Of a DNA stretch of 64,000 bases, positions 1 to 12,930 are shown in pieces. This stretch comes from Lutjanus erythropterus (lineage: Eukaryota > Chordata > Actinopteri > Lutjaniformes > Lutjanidae). Under the pieces are notes generated by a model. It ran no database searches. It was not told the origin of the DNA and was given only the letters and a program-made list of their open reading frames with translations. Made by a program: the position numbers and the translations under genes. Location: positions 8,363,019 to 8,427,018 of the forward strand of contig CM034605.1 in NCBI GenBank assembly GCA_020091685.1. Reading direction: 5' to 3'. Numbering within the stretch: the first letter of the stretch is position 1; each line of letters starts with the position of its first letter.

Positions 1-1351
1 TTCATATGCTGTTAGGTAAAATGAATTTACAAGCTGCAAAATATCGGACCAGAAAGCAGTCCACAAGGACATTCAACCAAAACTTATATTTTTCCTCTGT
101 TAGTGGCGCAAGTTATTACAAGAAAGCAGTGGAAGAGGGTGGAGGGGTGGGGATGAGTTTTTAGAGTGTGTTTTGCAGTGTGGAGGAGCCGCATGAGTTT
201 TCTAGTCACACCACTCCCTGAGAGGTGCGTGGTGGGAACACTGCCTCTGGCTGTCCCTGTCCCTCTCTTTCTCTCATTATTTTTATCGTGCTCGCTTTCT
301 CTTATGTTCCCTCTTGTGTCTCTTCCCTTGTCCCCACCCTTTCCTCCCCATCTCTGTTTGTCTCCGCTGCTTTCTTTCGCTCAGAGCGTTGCTGCGGTAC
401 AGGCCTCCCACCGAGGAACAAGGCTGAATTTTCCATCCACATTTCTGCCTCTGTTCCTCTTTTTCTTTCTCCACATCTCTCCTCCAGCTCTCTTTCTCCA
501 CTTCTGTTCTCCTGTTTTTTCCTGTCTTCATCCCCATCCACATCAACCCCACCCCATCCCATCTACTCTTCTACCCCACTCCCACATGACTCTGTCTCTC
601 CTCCTCCTGATGGCTTCTCGTATTCGAAGTGAAACAGCAAAATGCCCTCCCCGCAGACATTATATTCACAAAGCACACCGTCGGCCAAAACAGGAAAAAA
701 ATTAAATAAGAAATGGCGCCGGCTTGCTGCGTTAGCCGTTTAGAGAAATCCCATTTTGACTCCGTCCGACTGGAAAACCCTAACAGAACCCTAACAGAGC
801 GCAATTATTTTCCCTCCCCAACACCTATTTTCTTGCTTTCTCTCACTCCATCGCTCTCTCTCCCCCACATCCTGCTCGCTGTTTTTTAGCTTAAGCTGCA
901 GTTTTGCTTTACTTACAGTTGCTACTCAGCATTGGAAGTAATGAGGATCTTGGGAGAGCGCTTGTTTTGCGAGCCACTGCAGGCCTGTGCTCGTCCCCTA
1001 CAGGGAGAGTTAACTGGCATTAGCCCCCGGCTTGGAGAGGCATTGACTCGCACCCATTGAGATCTAAACCACCATTATTGGAGCCCGCTGTTTATCTGCC
1101 TCTTTCCCCTAAAGACACGGCAAGTAGGGGATATTACCTTGGTGTGTGTGTGAGAGTTGGGTGGTGCAGGTGTGTGCGCATTTACAGCCTAAGGGTTGTA
1201 TTAAGAGATGGTGCTGAAGCAGCCCTTTCTCTGTATTCTACACTGGTCTATTAGTGCTCACCGCCGTTACCTCACTTTAGTAAAAATGGCCTCCGCTGCT
1301 CCAGGGGGTCTGTGTTTGTGAGAAACTGTTATGAAGCATGTGTGTGCGTGT

Positions 1352-2119
1352 GCTCTCTCAGAAATAACGATGCTAACTAGAACCATATAGGGTTCTTCGT
1401 AAAGGTTGTAAAGGTTCTACTTTCAGATAGGCCTTTTCCACCACCATGGAACCAGCCCCGTTACCGTTCAAGCACATATTTTTAAACCAATTTTTAACAA
1501 TTTGGGTGCTAGCAAGAACCTTCCAACAGAGTTCTACCAATCCATGGAGTTCTAACAAGAATACTGGAAAGTCACCAAGGGTGTTCTACCCCGAACCCTT
1601 TTAGATTCCAAAAATTTCATCTAGAACCCACTCGCATTGTTTTATCAAGAACCCTTTTATAATGTGAGGATTTCATTTAGAACCCAACCAGGAGGTTCTT
1701 CCAAGATCCCTTTTATTTTCCAAGGATTTCATCTAGAACCTACCCATGTTGTTCTATTGAGAACCCTTCTATATTCCCAAGTTATCCTCTAGAACCCACA
1801 CAGGTTGCTCCTTCAAGAACCCTTTTATATTCCAAGGATTTCATTTAGAACCCATTTAGGGGGATCTAATCAATATATTCTGTAAGGGTTTCACTTATAA
1901 CCCTCGTCTTCCAAGGGTTCTACGAAGAACCATATTGTATTCTATGTTCATGTTGTCTAAATTGAGAAAACTTCTTTTAACACCCGTTCTTTCAACAATC
2001 CTAAGTCCTTGATGAACCCTTTCTTCAGAAACTTCAGATTCTTTAGAAACAAATGGATCTGGGTAGAACCTCAGCCCTTTAGAAAGAACCCTTTTGGAAC
2101 CCTTATTTCTAATAGTGTA
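1352..2119. mobile_element. Foldback-type DNA element, copy 1, with 56-bp tandem repeats
   Basis: The left end (CTCTCTCAGAAATAACG, near 1353) and the right end (TTATTTCTAATAGTGTA, to 2119) are imperfect inverted repeats of each other. They match the ends of two other copies at 25901 and 53665. The interior contains degenerate units of the form TTCATYTAGAACCC plus RAGAACCCTTTTATATTCC. The TAGAACC core recurs at 1622, 1678, 1734, 1790 and 1846, exactly 56 bp apart. No transposase frame is visible, so this would be a non-autonomous element. The superfamily is not identified. Confidence 0.7.
1609..1870. repeat. 56-bp tandem repeat array (about 5 units)
   Basis: Five consecutive diverged units show the TAGAACC core at 1622, 1678, 1734, 1790 and 1846, a constant spacing of 56 bp. 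Each unit carries AGAACCCTTTTATATTCCAA-like sequence upstream of the core. The array lies inside the foldback element at 1352-2119. Confidence 0.8.
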
Positions 2120-2278
2120 GGCAAGTAAAGGCATCGTTGTCTCGTGGTTTATACACATATGTGCACACCCATGCGAGTATGTACACTCATGCCTGCTAAT
2201 GCACACACCTTCCTTTTATCTGCAATTAATAAAAGTCTTTTCATTGACTCTCAGGCTGACTTTTCTTCATTGGCATTA

Positions 2279-2302
2279 CACACACACACACACACACACA
2301 CA
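2279..2302. repeat. (CA)12 microsatellite
   Basis: Uninterrupted CA dinucleotide run, read directly. Confidence 0.95.
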
Positions 2303-4034
2303 GAGAGACACACATACGCAGTAGCTTCTGAGCTTAATATTACCAGGGCCCTGAAACAAAACAGAAATATGGCCACAAGTACTCTCCCTCAGCTTTGAAC
2401 TTCCTCAGCATTTGCGTTTGAAACCCTGATGAAAAAAAGCTTCAAAGACCACACTCCCTCTCTTCAAAGGAGACTCAGGGTTGCCTCGACAGTCCTCACG
2501 GAGGAGAAATTTAAAATGTGTATTGGGTTTTTAGCGAGAAGCATTATCTCCAAAAACGCAATGAACTCCCATTACTTTTGGCCCTGCTGCCTTGTATCAT
2601 GAGGAAATAGAAGAAAATGGATGTGCTCGCTAAGTGCCTTTTTACAAAGAGGAAATTACAGTTATTTGACTCTTCAGTGGTATTCCAAAAGAGCATCCTT
2701 GTTCCAGACATCTTCCTGTTTGCGCTTGGTCTTCATGCAGCAGGTCCCGTCTTTCTAAAACTCCTGTCAAAATGATCAAAACATCAGATCTGTTCATCTG
2801 TAAAACCTCAGGGTCTCTGATAGGTCAGTGTCAAGGATAAACATTTGCACAGGTGCGTGTCTGAGGACCTGCCGCCAATAGTCACAGATTATACGGGAAC
2901 TGAATCAATCCTTTGAGAATAAAGCATCTATAACACTTAGACTTTATGTTTCCATGAAAACTGAATGGATGCACTTGTCAACGATTCTTTATGCACCTAT
3001 TTTCATTTGTGTATGTTTGTGTGTGTGTGCTCAGCTGGGCGCCTGTGGAGGTGTTAATTGAAGACAGTGGATAAAGATGCAGGCTGAGGGACAGCAAGAT
3101 ATTACCATGTCATATCACTGCCATGTGCTAATTGTGTTATAGAGCACTTATGGGAACAATAGCACTACAAATAACTCACACTAATAGATCGAAACACTAA
3201 ACAAAGACACATTCACATGACAACATATACAATTAAAGACAAAAAAACACAAATACTAGTTAAAAGATACACAAATGATCACAAATATTTAAACTGTCAA
3301 TAAAAAAGTACTCACTGAGAAACATTAAGCCTGGAAAAAAAAAGTTAATTAGTGAAATTTAACTTGTTTTTAATATGTTGCAGCCATTCCCTGATCATGT
3401 TGCCACTGCCCCAGAGTTGGGGTCAATTACAACATGTAATTTCTTCCCTTAAAATAAATATTGTGAACAATATGTTATAAATAGTCATCTTTAAATGATA
3501 TGGGTAAGGAGTTGACGGATATATCAAGAGTTGGTTGGTCTTGTCCAAGTAGTCTGAGTGAGAAACTGAGAAAAATGCAAAAAGAGTTCCAACCGTCCCC
3601 AGCCTCCCCTACTGAAAAATGCAAATATACTGGCACACATAGACATGTAAAGTTATATATTGTACATAGTTGCAGCCAGACAAGTTTACAAACAGATCAA
3701 CACAAATATTAAATCGCACACACTCGATAACAGCAGTCAAAGGAAGATGCCCTGGATGGTGGAAGCTTTTTCTTCCTGTTTATTTGTTTTACATTTTCAT
3801 TCACAGCTAGCAAACACAGCCTTTTTTCTGTGGACAGGAAAAGATATACAGTCAGCTCCTGCTGACATTTAGCTCTCCACTCTCTCTCCCAGCAGCACGT
3901 GGAGAAGAACTGCACGTCAAAGATTCAGCGTATGAATTATTAATGGTACAGATTAAACGTGCCAGGCCTCACTGTGGAGCCTGTTTGTTTTATTTGGACG
4001 TAATTATTTAATGGCACCTTGTTAAAAATGATAG

Positions 4035-4085
4035 TGAGGAGAGGAGAGGAAAGGAGAGGAAAGGAGAAGAGAGGAGAGGAGAGGA
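4035..4085. repeat. Purine-rich (GGAGA)n-like tract
   Basis: A run of GAGGAGAGGA and AAGGAGAGGA variants about 50 bp long, all purine on the + strand. Confidence 0.85.
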
Positions 4086-5217
4086 TGTGAGAAAATGTGA
4101 GAAGAGGCTTTGTTTGGACAGTAATTGGTAGTGAAATAATTACGAAGTGCTCTGAGCTTCACCCGTTCACTGTGGAGAAAGAGAGGAGGAGGAGTGAGGC
4201 CTTGTCAGACTCAACTATACCACCACTTCTCTCTCATCTGTTTCTCAATTTCCTCTTTCTCAACAAGAATCTCCGTGTCTCCTCTCTTTCTCTCTCACAT
4301 ATTCTTCTGTTGAAAAGACGTTTAAGAAACGACTGTGGTCACAGGTGAAAAGACGTTCACAGCAGGTTCGAGAGTGAAAGTTTTTTGACGATGTTGGTTG
4401 ATTGTTACATATTTTGCCAGGATTTGCAACAGTGACATTTTCTTCCTTTACAATGATGTGTAAATAAGAGCCTGTGGTCACTTTAGACCCTCACTATATC
4501 AAAATCTCTCAGTTAAAAGCCACACACAGCGCTCAATCCTCAGATGCCTGGATGAAAGCCCTGTGTTCAACCCACTCAAACGCTACAACCTTTTGTCAGT
4601 TTAAGCATCTTTGTCACTTTTTATGATAGGCACCAGTGCATATACCTTCCAAATAGTCAAAGCTGTAACTGGTACGTGCAAGTACTTGCATATGCGCATT
4701 AAGCATGAAGAGCAATTTCTTTATTTTACAATTAGAACTTCTCCCATTATGATTTTGTGGAAATGTCTTGTTGGCAGCACACTGCCTGTATAGTCTGTAT
4801 TTAGGACATTTTAAATGACACATTAAATGCGTTGAAATCAAGTCTTAGAGTAGAACAAATTTCACCTACAAGTAAAATATAACTTTGTAACTAATCAATA
4901 TCGTCTCTCTTTCAACCTACAGCTGAAAAAAGATCAGAATGATTAAATGAATGAGTGTTTTGTGACGAGTTGACGTAACCACATTTTAGCCAGTTGAAAA
5001 GAGGGTGAAAAGAGGTCTTAGATGTTCAGACCAAACATCCACCGGTTTTCAACTAGAAATCCACGTTGAAATCCTTGTTGCTGCTGACTGGGACAGGAAC
5101 AAACACACACTCGTATGTCTCTGCATAAATCTCATCTCTGGTGACAATTTACATTGGTATGTAGAGGGAGCAGTGAAGCATGGAGGGCACTGTTCCCTAT
5201 TTGTACTTCCGTAGTGG

Positions 5218-5241
5218 CACACACACACACACACACACACA
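5218..5241. repeat. (CA)12 microsatellite
   Basis: CA dinucleotide run, read directly. The next run begins about 90 bp downstream. Confidence 0.95.
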
Positions 5242-5325
5242 TACAGTACAAGCTGCTGCCACCACCACTCTGCCATCCGAACAAACAGAGTCTGACAGCA
5301 GAGCTGGTGCCTGGCATGCATCCCT

Positions 5326-5328
<3 letters not shown>

Positions 5329-5378
<50 letters not shown>
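5329..5378. repeat. (CA)25 microsatellite
   Basis: Uninterrupted CA run of 50 bp, read directly. Confidence 0.95.
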
Positions 5379-5380
<2 letters not shown>

Positions 5381-5691
5381 CTATCCTCTATCGTGGGGTC
5401 GGCTTCCATATTTTAAGGGTTCAGTAAACTCCTGCTAGCATACTTCATCCTAACTACCCATCCACCCGTCTAATCCTGTGCCGCAGCTAAATGTGTCCCT
5501 CTGGCAACAAGTAGCCATGACCCTCTATGAGAGGTTTTAGGTTCCTCCAGTCAGACACGTAAATAGAACCCACATAAATTACACAATGAAGCGTTCATAT
5601 ACTCACTGATGCAGAAACGAGCACACAGACAGGAGTACACGTGCAAATTGAAGGAAGTATTTTCCTACATAGAGCTACATACACACATGCA

Positions 5692-6300
5692 TAACAGTGG
5701 TGGAAAGTACATTCATTAAAGCAGGGGTTCCCAAAATTTTTCATGCTAAGGTCCCCCAGATGATGATAATATTAAAAAAAATCCATTCATTTTTTTATTT
5801 TATTATTATTTTTTTCCCCTCATCTTCCCTCCAGTTTGCTGAGGTCTTCGTAGCACGTCCTGGCAGCCCCCACTTTGAAAATTATGACATTAAAGTACTG
5901 TTCCAAGGCGTAATTTGAAGGAATTGTAGTTGAGTGTTTCCATGAATGCTAACTACTTGCATCTGCTGCACTACATTTCAGAGGAAAATGATGTACTTAT
6001 ACTCTATGTTTTTGACAGCTACTACAGCACAGTTACACATTACTTTGCTGATTTAGATTTACATAAAAGCATCACATTTTACAAAGCATAATGCATTGCA
6101 TTGATTAAACTCTTAATGCATCATTAGTAATAATCCAATTATATTATATACAATAATAAACATTCTGAAATTGGCGATGGTGCATGACAAAGTATTTTTA
6201 CTTTGTAACAGGTTCTTGTTGCTGCTTGTGAAGTTTTACTTTTTTAAAGTTATATTTTTTGGCATTACTACTTTAATGTACCAGAGGAAGTTTTTTTTTA
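5692..6300 (+). mobile_element. hAT-like non-autonomous element fragment
   Basis: It begins with CAGTGGTGGAAAGTA, an end typical of a very common fish hAT-type element. Further in it has the family-typical stretch GCACTACATTTCAGAGG (about 5969-5985) and GACAGCTACTACAGC. The right end is not clearly defined, and no transposase is visible. The family assignment is from memory. Confidence 0.5.
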
Positions 6301-7124
6301 ACTATTTATGAAACAGTCTCAATTTATTACTGATGCTGATGAACTAGATAAGCAAATGAGACCATCTGCAAGAAGACTGGCTGTTTCTATACAGTTGTTC
6401 TTAATGTGTGATACCGGGTCGGATACGATTAAATGAGTCTGTTTCCATTTTCCCAGGCCAAGTTAGAGCCAGTACAACATTAGCCAATTAAAAATAAGCG
6501 GGAGTGGACTTTTATTTAGATAATTTTATTTGTGGTTAATTTGTTTGTATTTGTGGTTAAAATGGTGGAAACACTACCGCTTTTGTCCACAGGGGCCTCC
6601 AAAATCAACACAGTACGAATGTTCCTTGTAGTAGCTTTAAGTATAGTAGTGTTTCTTTTGCCACTGGTAGTGATACACACATAGAAACACACAGCTTGTG
6701 TTTATAGTTTCTTTAACGTTTGCGCACTGACGTTTCCCCTTCCCTTCTACCACATGGTGACAGAGTAACTAATCGAATATTCCCTCTTTGAAGCGGCGCC
6801 GCTGGATCTATTCATGTGTGAGGCAGGGGGTCTGTATGTGTGTGCGCGCGTGTGAATATTTCAGCACATATCCTATGTGCCTTTGTGCTCGTACGCGTGT
6901 TTCTTTGTGTGTTTGAGTGTGTTTATTTACACTTGTTTGTCCAATTACTTTTACGTCTGTGCATGCGTGCGTGTGTGTGCGTGTTCGTGTGTAGGCGGCC
7001 GGGTGTATGGAAATGTTGTTTATGCAGTTTTATGCAAAGCAATTATGTTGACTTAATTGGGTTTGTTTATGTGGAGAGTGTGCCACCTCCAGTCATGTAT
7101 TACTGTTACCGTGGACAGACACAT

Positions 7125-7128
<4 letters not shown>

Positions 7129-7164
<36 letters not shown>
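7129..7164. repeat. (CA)18 microsatellite
   Basis: CA dinucleotide run, read directly. Confidence 0.95.
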
Positions 7165-7168
<4 letters not shown>

Positions 7169-7954
7169 CATGCTTCTGGAAACAGCGCACTTTCTACTGT
7201 GTGATTGAATAATGTGAAGTGTTTCCTTTATAATAAGGGATTTATATTCACTGTGAGTTTTAAGACCACTGTAGCAGCAAAATTGCGTTAATACAGCCCT
7301 CCTGTACTTCAAAATATATTATCTTGAGTAAACGATTACTTTTGGCACATAGTCCTATTTCTATAGAGGCAGGTCAAATCATATAGTGTAATTTTAAAAA
7401 TACGTACTGACAGTCATCTCTGAACATGTACAGTTGAATAGCGTCACCACATCCACAGCACAACCAGTGCAGTTAGAAAATACAAACCCCTTCTCCACTT
7501 GTCCTTCCCTCTCCTCAGTGTCTCAGGTCTGAATCCAAAGATAAAAGGTTAATTTGCCATCTCTCTCCTTCCTCTAGGCCAAATCAATCCACCATAGTCT
7601 CCGTCTGCCATTGTCCTAATCAGACTCTCAACTCACTATTGGATTTCAATGGAACAGACGCAGCCCAAAGACCTGCACAACCACCTAATCAATTAACCTC
7701 GAATGGCTCTGGTTTTCTATAGGGGTTTTAATGCTTACACAAGGAAGTGGCACGGGGTCCAATGACTTGATATGTCCTCTGGAAGTGTATTTGTCATTTA
7801 GCTAATAAAGAGTCACAAACAGCTTCATATATGGTGATTGCATTGCGCTCTCACTGTGTCTGTAAAGGTTTCACTTGGAATCCAAACCTCTAACTCAAGA
7901 AACAAATTCAGAGCAGCCTTAATAAAAAAAAAAAAAAAAAAAAATGCCTGCAAC

Positions 7955-8557
7955 TTAAAGTGACAGTTCATCCCGAAACCAAAAAGACCATGTTTTTGTT
8001 TTTGCTGGCAGTGCTGTGGCCTTTTACTCCAATGTAACAGGACTAAATGGCACTCAACTAGTGGTGCTCAAAGCTCCAAATAATACATTTTAAAAACTCA
8101 ACAGCAATGTTTCATATGAAGAAACCATGAGCCGGTTACTCTAGATAATCCACAGACCTTGTTGTGAGCAGTTTGATGTAGGAACCAGAAAGTAGAACCA
8201 AAGTAGAACCAGAACCAGAACTACTTTCTTGTAGAGAGAAAGAAGTTCTGGAAGAGTCTGCTGCAGGAAGAAAATAGTTCCTGCATGAAACTGCCTACAA
8301 CAAGGTTTGTGGATTATCTTGAGTAAGCGGGTCATGATTACTGGAAAGAGACATTGCTGTTGAGTTTTTCAGATAGATTTTTTTTTTGGTGCTTTGAGCC
8401 CCACAAGCCAAGTGCCATCTAGTTCCTTCATATTTAAGAGAAGACAGACATCTACAAAACTCTGCAACTTACAACAAAAAAATCTAAAGGGATAGTTAGC
8501 AGTACAAGCCAGAGGAAAAACATGTATTTTTCATTGTGAGGTGAACTGTCCCTTTAA
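7955..8557. mobile_element. Foldback MITE with long terminal inverted repeats, TTAA-flanked
   Basis: The left end TTAAAGTGACAGTTCA (7955) is inverted at the right end TGAACTGTCCCTTTAA (8542-8557), so TTAA lies at both edges. The inner arms also pair: CTCTAGATAATCCACAGACC (about 8138-8158) is the inverted match of GTTTGTGGATTATCTTGAG (about 8303-8321). Most of the 600 bp can therefore fold into one long hairpin. There is no transposase frame. A diverged relative lies at about 55690-56085. TTAA target duplications are a hallmark of piggyBac and Kolobok elements, but I cannot assign the superfamily. Confidence 0.75.
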
Positions 8558-8908
8558 TACTGCTCATTGTTCTTTCAGCAGTCAAATGGCAGAAAACTTT
8601 TTGAAGCAAGTGACTTGAGTGAAAGACATGCCGAGAGAAAGACAAAAGTCGTCCTTCAATTCTTTATTGTTACAACAGTTCCTGTAGTTTCCTTCAAGTT
8701 TAAAAGGCAGATGGAAAGCAAATATAAATCCATTTTCTATTGACCTTGCTTTCATGCAAAGAAAGGAATTCAATTCATGCAAAAGATTTTCTTTTAACAT
8801 GACAGCTTTTGTTACAAAGACCGTGTTGAACCTTTGTAATGTGTCAAGTCAGTGCACTATCAAGTGGATGTCTGAATCTGCGTGTCCTGACTTCATGTTG
8901 TTCTGCAG

Positions 8909-8995
8909 GTTCCACTATAGCCCCACAGAACTCTGGGAATGGACCAGATGGAGCCCACCCGCCAATCACCCGCTCGCCTATGGCTCAGGAGAGAG
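8909..8995 (+). CDS. arid1b: arid1b exon 1 of this window (Gly/Ser/Pro-rich, MAQER end)
   Basis: An 87-bp exon. It is preceded by a TTCTGCAG acceptor and followed by a GTATGT donor. The first two bases finish a Gly codon from an exon outside the window. The readable peptide contains [11 protein letters not shown] and then [10 protein letters not shown], which aligns with the ARID1B segment ending SQSPMPQERG. It ends in phase 1 with a split Gly codon. The region belongs to the long disordered N-terminal half of the protein, where no catalytic or binding residues are known. Its position upstream of a matching second exon supports it despite its short length. Confidence 0.85.
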
Positions 8996-11900
8996 GTATG
9001 TGTGTCTGCCCCCAGCCATGCCCCCAGTTGGCATTTGGTGTTTGGCTTTCTCTGGTGAGTGGATAGTGCAGGTTCTAAGACGACAAGGAGTAAACAGAGG
9101 TTCAGTGGATTATTCTGATCAGTTGATGTGGGGGTGTATGAGATATTCTCTCCTAGTTTGGAACAGCAGGAGTACCGGAGTAGGCAGCTAAGCAATGTAG
9201 TGCTATAGACAAGGTCAGCAGCAAAGTGCATTTTAGGTACCCACCTAAAAAAAACATCAGTATCAGCTTAATTGTACGTTATATTTAGAATATTTTCACC
9301 ACTTAAGCTTGACATCAAACAGCCTTCTCAGACAGAAATATGCTGTTATATAAGCCAAAGGGACTAGATTCCACTTGCAGAAGTTGTAATTTTACCTTGC
9401 AGAACATGGAAGTTATTATGTAACTTTGGTTTAAAGTGTTAGTTCGGATTCACAGAAATCACACGATAACAGAAACAAACTAAACGTCTGAGGCAATTCC
9501 TGTGTTCTGTGAGGTAAAATTACTGTTTTTGCCAAATGAATCTGGTTGTTTTGTAGAGAGAGCCATATTTGCCTTATATAATAGCAGTTTCTTGATAGAA
9601 AAGGCTGTTTGGTGGCAAGGTAAGGTGGCTAAAATCTGTTTTGCTGCTGAGCCTGTCCACGGCAGTTCGTTGGTAAGCTCTCTGCACCAGTATGAAGAAG
9701 CATCAGGAGGATCTGTCTTTGTACTGGAGCCTGTCAACCCCCATATACTGTAGGTTAATCACAGGCTATGGCTTAGAAGCTCCACTTCAAAAAATCAAGA
9801 CTTTCCCTTTAATGTTTGTAGAATGCAGTGTGTGTTTATTATTTTTGTGAAACTTCATGGCGAGCACACATACACTTAGAACAGCCATTCTATACACTGT
9901 GTATGTATGGGACATTAATAGTCTACATAAAAACATCCAGATTGTACATCACGCTCAGATTGAAAGAGGTTGTTTACTTACTGTAGAACATCAAACTTTC
10001 TTCTTTCTTCACATTCCACACCAGTGAAGGTTCATGGAGGGCAGAGACCACGACAAAGAATAATATATGTTGGCAAAGCTCAGAGAATAACACCAACAGT
10101 GGTTGTAATGAAAGATTTTCTGCGGGAGCAGGAGGACTTGGAGCACAAGACATTCGCACAGACATGTAAACAAACAATATGGCTGGTTTGGCTCAATGCG
10201 GGACTTTGTTCTTCTTTCTGCTGCTGTTCCAAACTGAGTTCCTTCAGCACGTATACCACCCACTTTACACCTTTCATATTCCTCTGCACCAGTATGTGTT
10301 TAAAACTAACTTTTTGAACACATGCTGGATCAAATGATAGTTGTTATAGTTAAGGCTGAACAGGTGCTCTCACACAAACACACAGACACGAGGATTTTAG
10401 CATCATGCTTAATTGTATTCCAACTTGGGTCATGGGAAAACCACGGTCTGGTAAATATGTAACAGTAAACATTCAGTCAACTTATCCTGGACTTTGTTCA
10501 AGCCAGAGTGTTTTTTTTTTCATGGAGCCTCTTCATTTTTGGCGACAACTTGTTGCCAGAGGCTTGTAACATGATTGCTAACCCACAGGCCACATGTGCT
10601 CGCCAAACAGGAAATTGTTTCCAGCAATTATGGCCACTTCTCGAGTATTACTAAAAACAGCAGAATTGCTCATGAAAAAAATAAAATCTGCATCCACACG
10701 ACATTGCAAAAAACCTGAAAGACAAGGATGTAACCTTAATGGAACGGCCGCAATGCTGCCTCTCTATCACCCACTGAAGAGCAGTTAGCATCAGAGAGAG
10801 ACAGAGGGAGTGGACGGATGAAGACGGAGCGTGAGCAAGGGACTGTAAAAGGTTATTTCCCAACATGATGAAATCAAGCTGGAGATTTAATGCTGCTCTC
10901 TAATGCCTGTAAACCTCGAGCCCTCCCCAGCCCAGGCCAGGAAAACACAGCGCCGGTTAACAGGGCTGGCTGTTGTTTTCGCTGTTTTCCTAGCTAGGAT
11001 TAATCCACCCACCCACTCCCCCCCCTCCCAAACACACACGCCCCACTTTGCTCAAGTGCCTGCCTCCCTAAGAGCCTCTCTCCACTCTTCATTTCCATAA
11101 ATCCGCTGAATGTCCCTTTTTTCCTCCCCAACTGTCTCTCGCGTGCTTCGCCGGCTGCCTGTTGTTGTTGTCCGGCAGAGAGCTTCTTGCGCTTTGCCAG
11201 AAAGAGAGAGAATGCTTTATGTGCGTGCGTGTGTGTGTGTGTGGAACGAAGCAGAGAGGGAGAAATCCTTGAATGTGTTATTTGCTTTTAGCACTGTCTG
11301 CACAATGTTCCTCTCCTCATCCATTTTCCAGGCAATTTAAAGTGCGATATTACACACTGTAATTTTTTTCTCCTCCTCTCCAGAATCCCCTTACCCTAAT
11401 GGAAGCAAAACATTACAATAATGTCCTCGCTCCTTAAACCCAGCACTCGCAGCCTAAGCACTTTCAGGCCCCAATCGCTCTTTCCCTCCGTTGCACTGTC
11501 TTTCCCTCCCACACACTTTCTCTCTCTCTCTCTCTCTTGGCCTCCGTCTCTTTTCCACACGCACACACACACACAGGGCGTTTATTGCTCTCTTTCTCCG
11601 TTATCTCCCCCCACATGCTCAGAAACACAAATATGTACACGCATGTATGTGCACATAGCGTTTTTAAACTTTTATCTCCCTCCTCTCTCCTCACATTTTC
11701 TCATGCTCTCGTAGCAGAAACAAGGAATTATACAAGTGTCAGCTTGCGCTTCCCAACTCCTATCGTTTCCCTAAACCTCAGAGTCACTAAAGAGTTGCAC
11801 TGTGGATGCTATTGACTCTAAATAAAGATGGATGACGTGTCTCCACTGTACAAAACTGAAGCCAGAATGTGGATATGAGCGCTGCCATGTTGCGCTGTCA

Positions 11901-12882
11901 TTTAGGAGTCTGTGCTGTAGCGATCGCCTATACAGCCAGCTGACTCAGTGGTGAGCAGGGCTGTGCTGTCAATCATGGCATGAAGTCATCACTCATAGCA
12001 TCAAATAACCAATTAAAAACCAACTGTTGAGAATAATGAACAGTTGAACAAACATCAGTGTGATTATAATAACCTTTAAAAAAAATTTGATGTGTGCTGT
12101 AGCCAGCCACCAGGGGGCAGTCAAGATGCTTGATGATTAGTACGTCTTTAACCAGTCTTTATGAATTCTGCACGGCCTTGCGATTTTGTCCAATCACCAC
12201 AGCTTTTCCGCAGATTTGACCAATCATCGTAGCTTCGTGTGAGTTCCACCAATCATAGCAGTACATACATGTACATCTCAGTGAACCAACTCAGTGTGTT
12301 TCTGTTGTTGTTTTATTTTTTTATATTTTGTCACAGGTTCTGAAAAGATCATTGTCATTGACATTTAACAGTGTTGTAGTTATTGACATTTATTAATGCT
12401 CAGTGACACTTTTATATTTAATAATTTTGTGCTCGCTGTTTAACTGATTTAATTTTTTTGTAGAATACCCCCCAGCTGCACTTCTTCTTTTACAAATAAA
12501 GTACATTTTGTTAGAATTTTTAGTACTATTAAACCTTTTTGCTAAGGTTACTTAGAACACTCAGAACAGAATGTGGTTTTATTCTCCCTGGAACAAGTTG
12601 CCTTTGATTTTTGATTAATTTAATTTTTTAATAAATCAGAACTTTTTTTTTTGCAATTTTCACTTGCTCCTGCAGTTTCAATCACAGCAACTTGCATCAC
12701 AATTTAAAAAAAAAAAAACTGTAGTGAAATCAGACATTTTAGGCCACAACGATCCCCAAAAAGCCAAATCCTGAAGGGACTGACTGTCCCACACACACTT
12801 TATGTCTCTCTGTCTTGGCCTCCATCTCTTTCCTCCACACACAAACAAACAAACACACACACACACACAGAGGGCGTTTATT

Positions 12883-12930
<48 letters not shown>

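Larger units (their letters stand above)
1..8908 (+). other. arid1b: arid1b intron (5' part cut by the window edge)
   Basis: I see no convincing coding exon here. The stretch holds a pyrimidine-rich segment (about 240-600), a foldback element with a 56-bp tandem repeat (1352-2119), and (CA)n tracts at 2279-2302, 5218-5241, 5329-5378 and 7129-7164. It also has a purine-rich GGAGA tract (4035-4085), an hAT-like fragment (from 5692), a poly(A) run (7922-7944) and a long foldback MITE (7955-8557). Open frames in it run through pyrimidine-rich or CA/TG repeat sequence and look incidental. The intron ends with an acceptor at 8907-8908 that leads into the first visible exon in a frame matching ARID1B. 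Confidence 0.7.

Noticed and set aside
166-705. A 179-codon open frame on the + strand
   Set aside because: It runs through a CT-rich tract and gives Leu/Ser/Pro/Phe-rich protein with no domain. An overlapping open frame in a second register shows the lack of stops comes from base composition.
5049-5416. Overlapping open frames on both strands around 5.0-5.4 kb
   Set aside because: They are Cys-Val and His-Thr repeats from (CA)n tracts, present in several frames at once.
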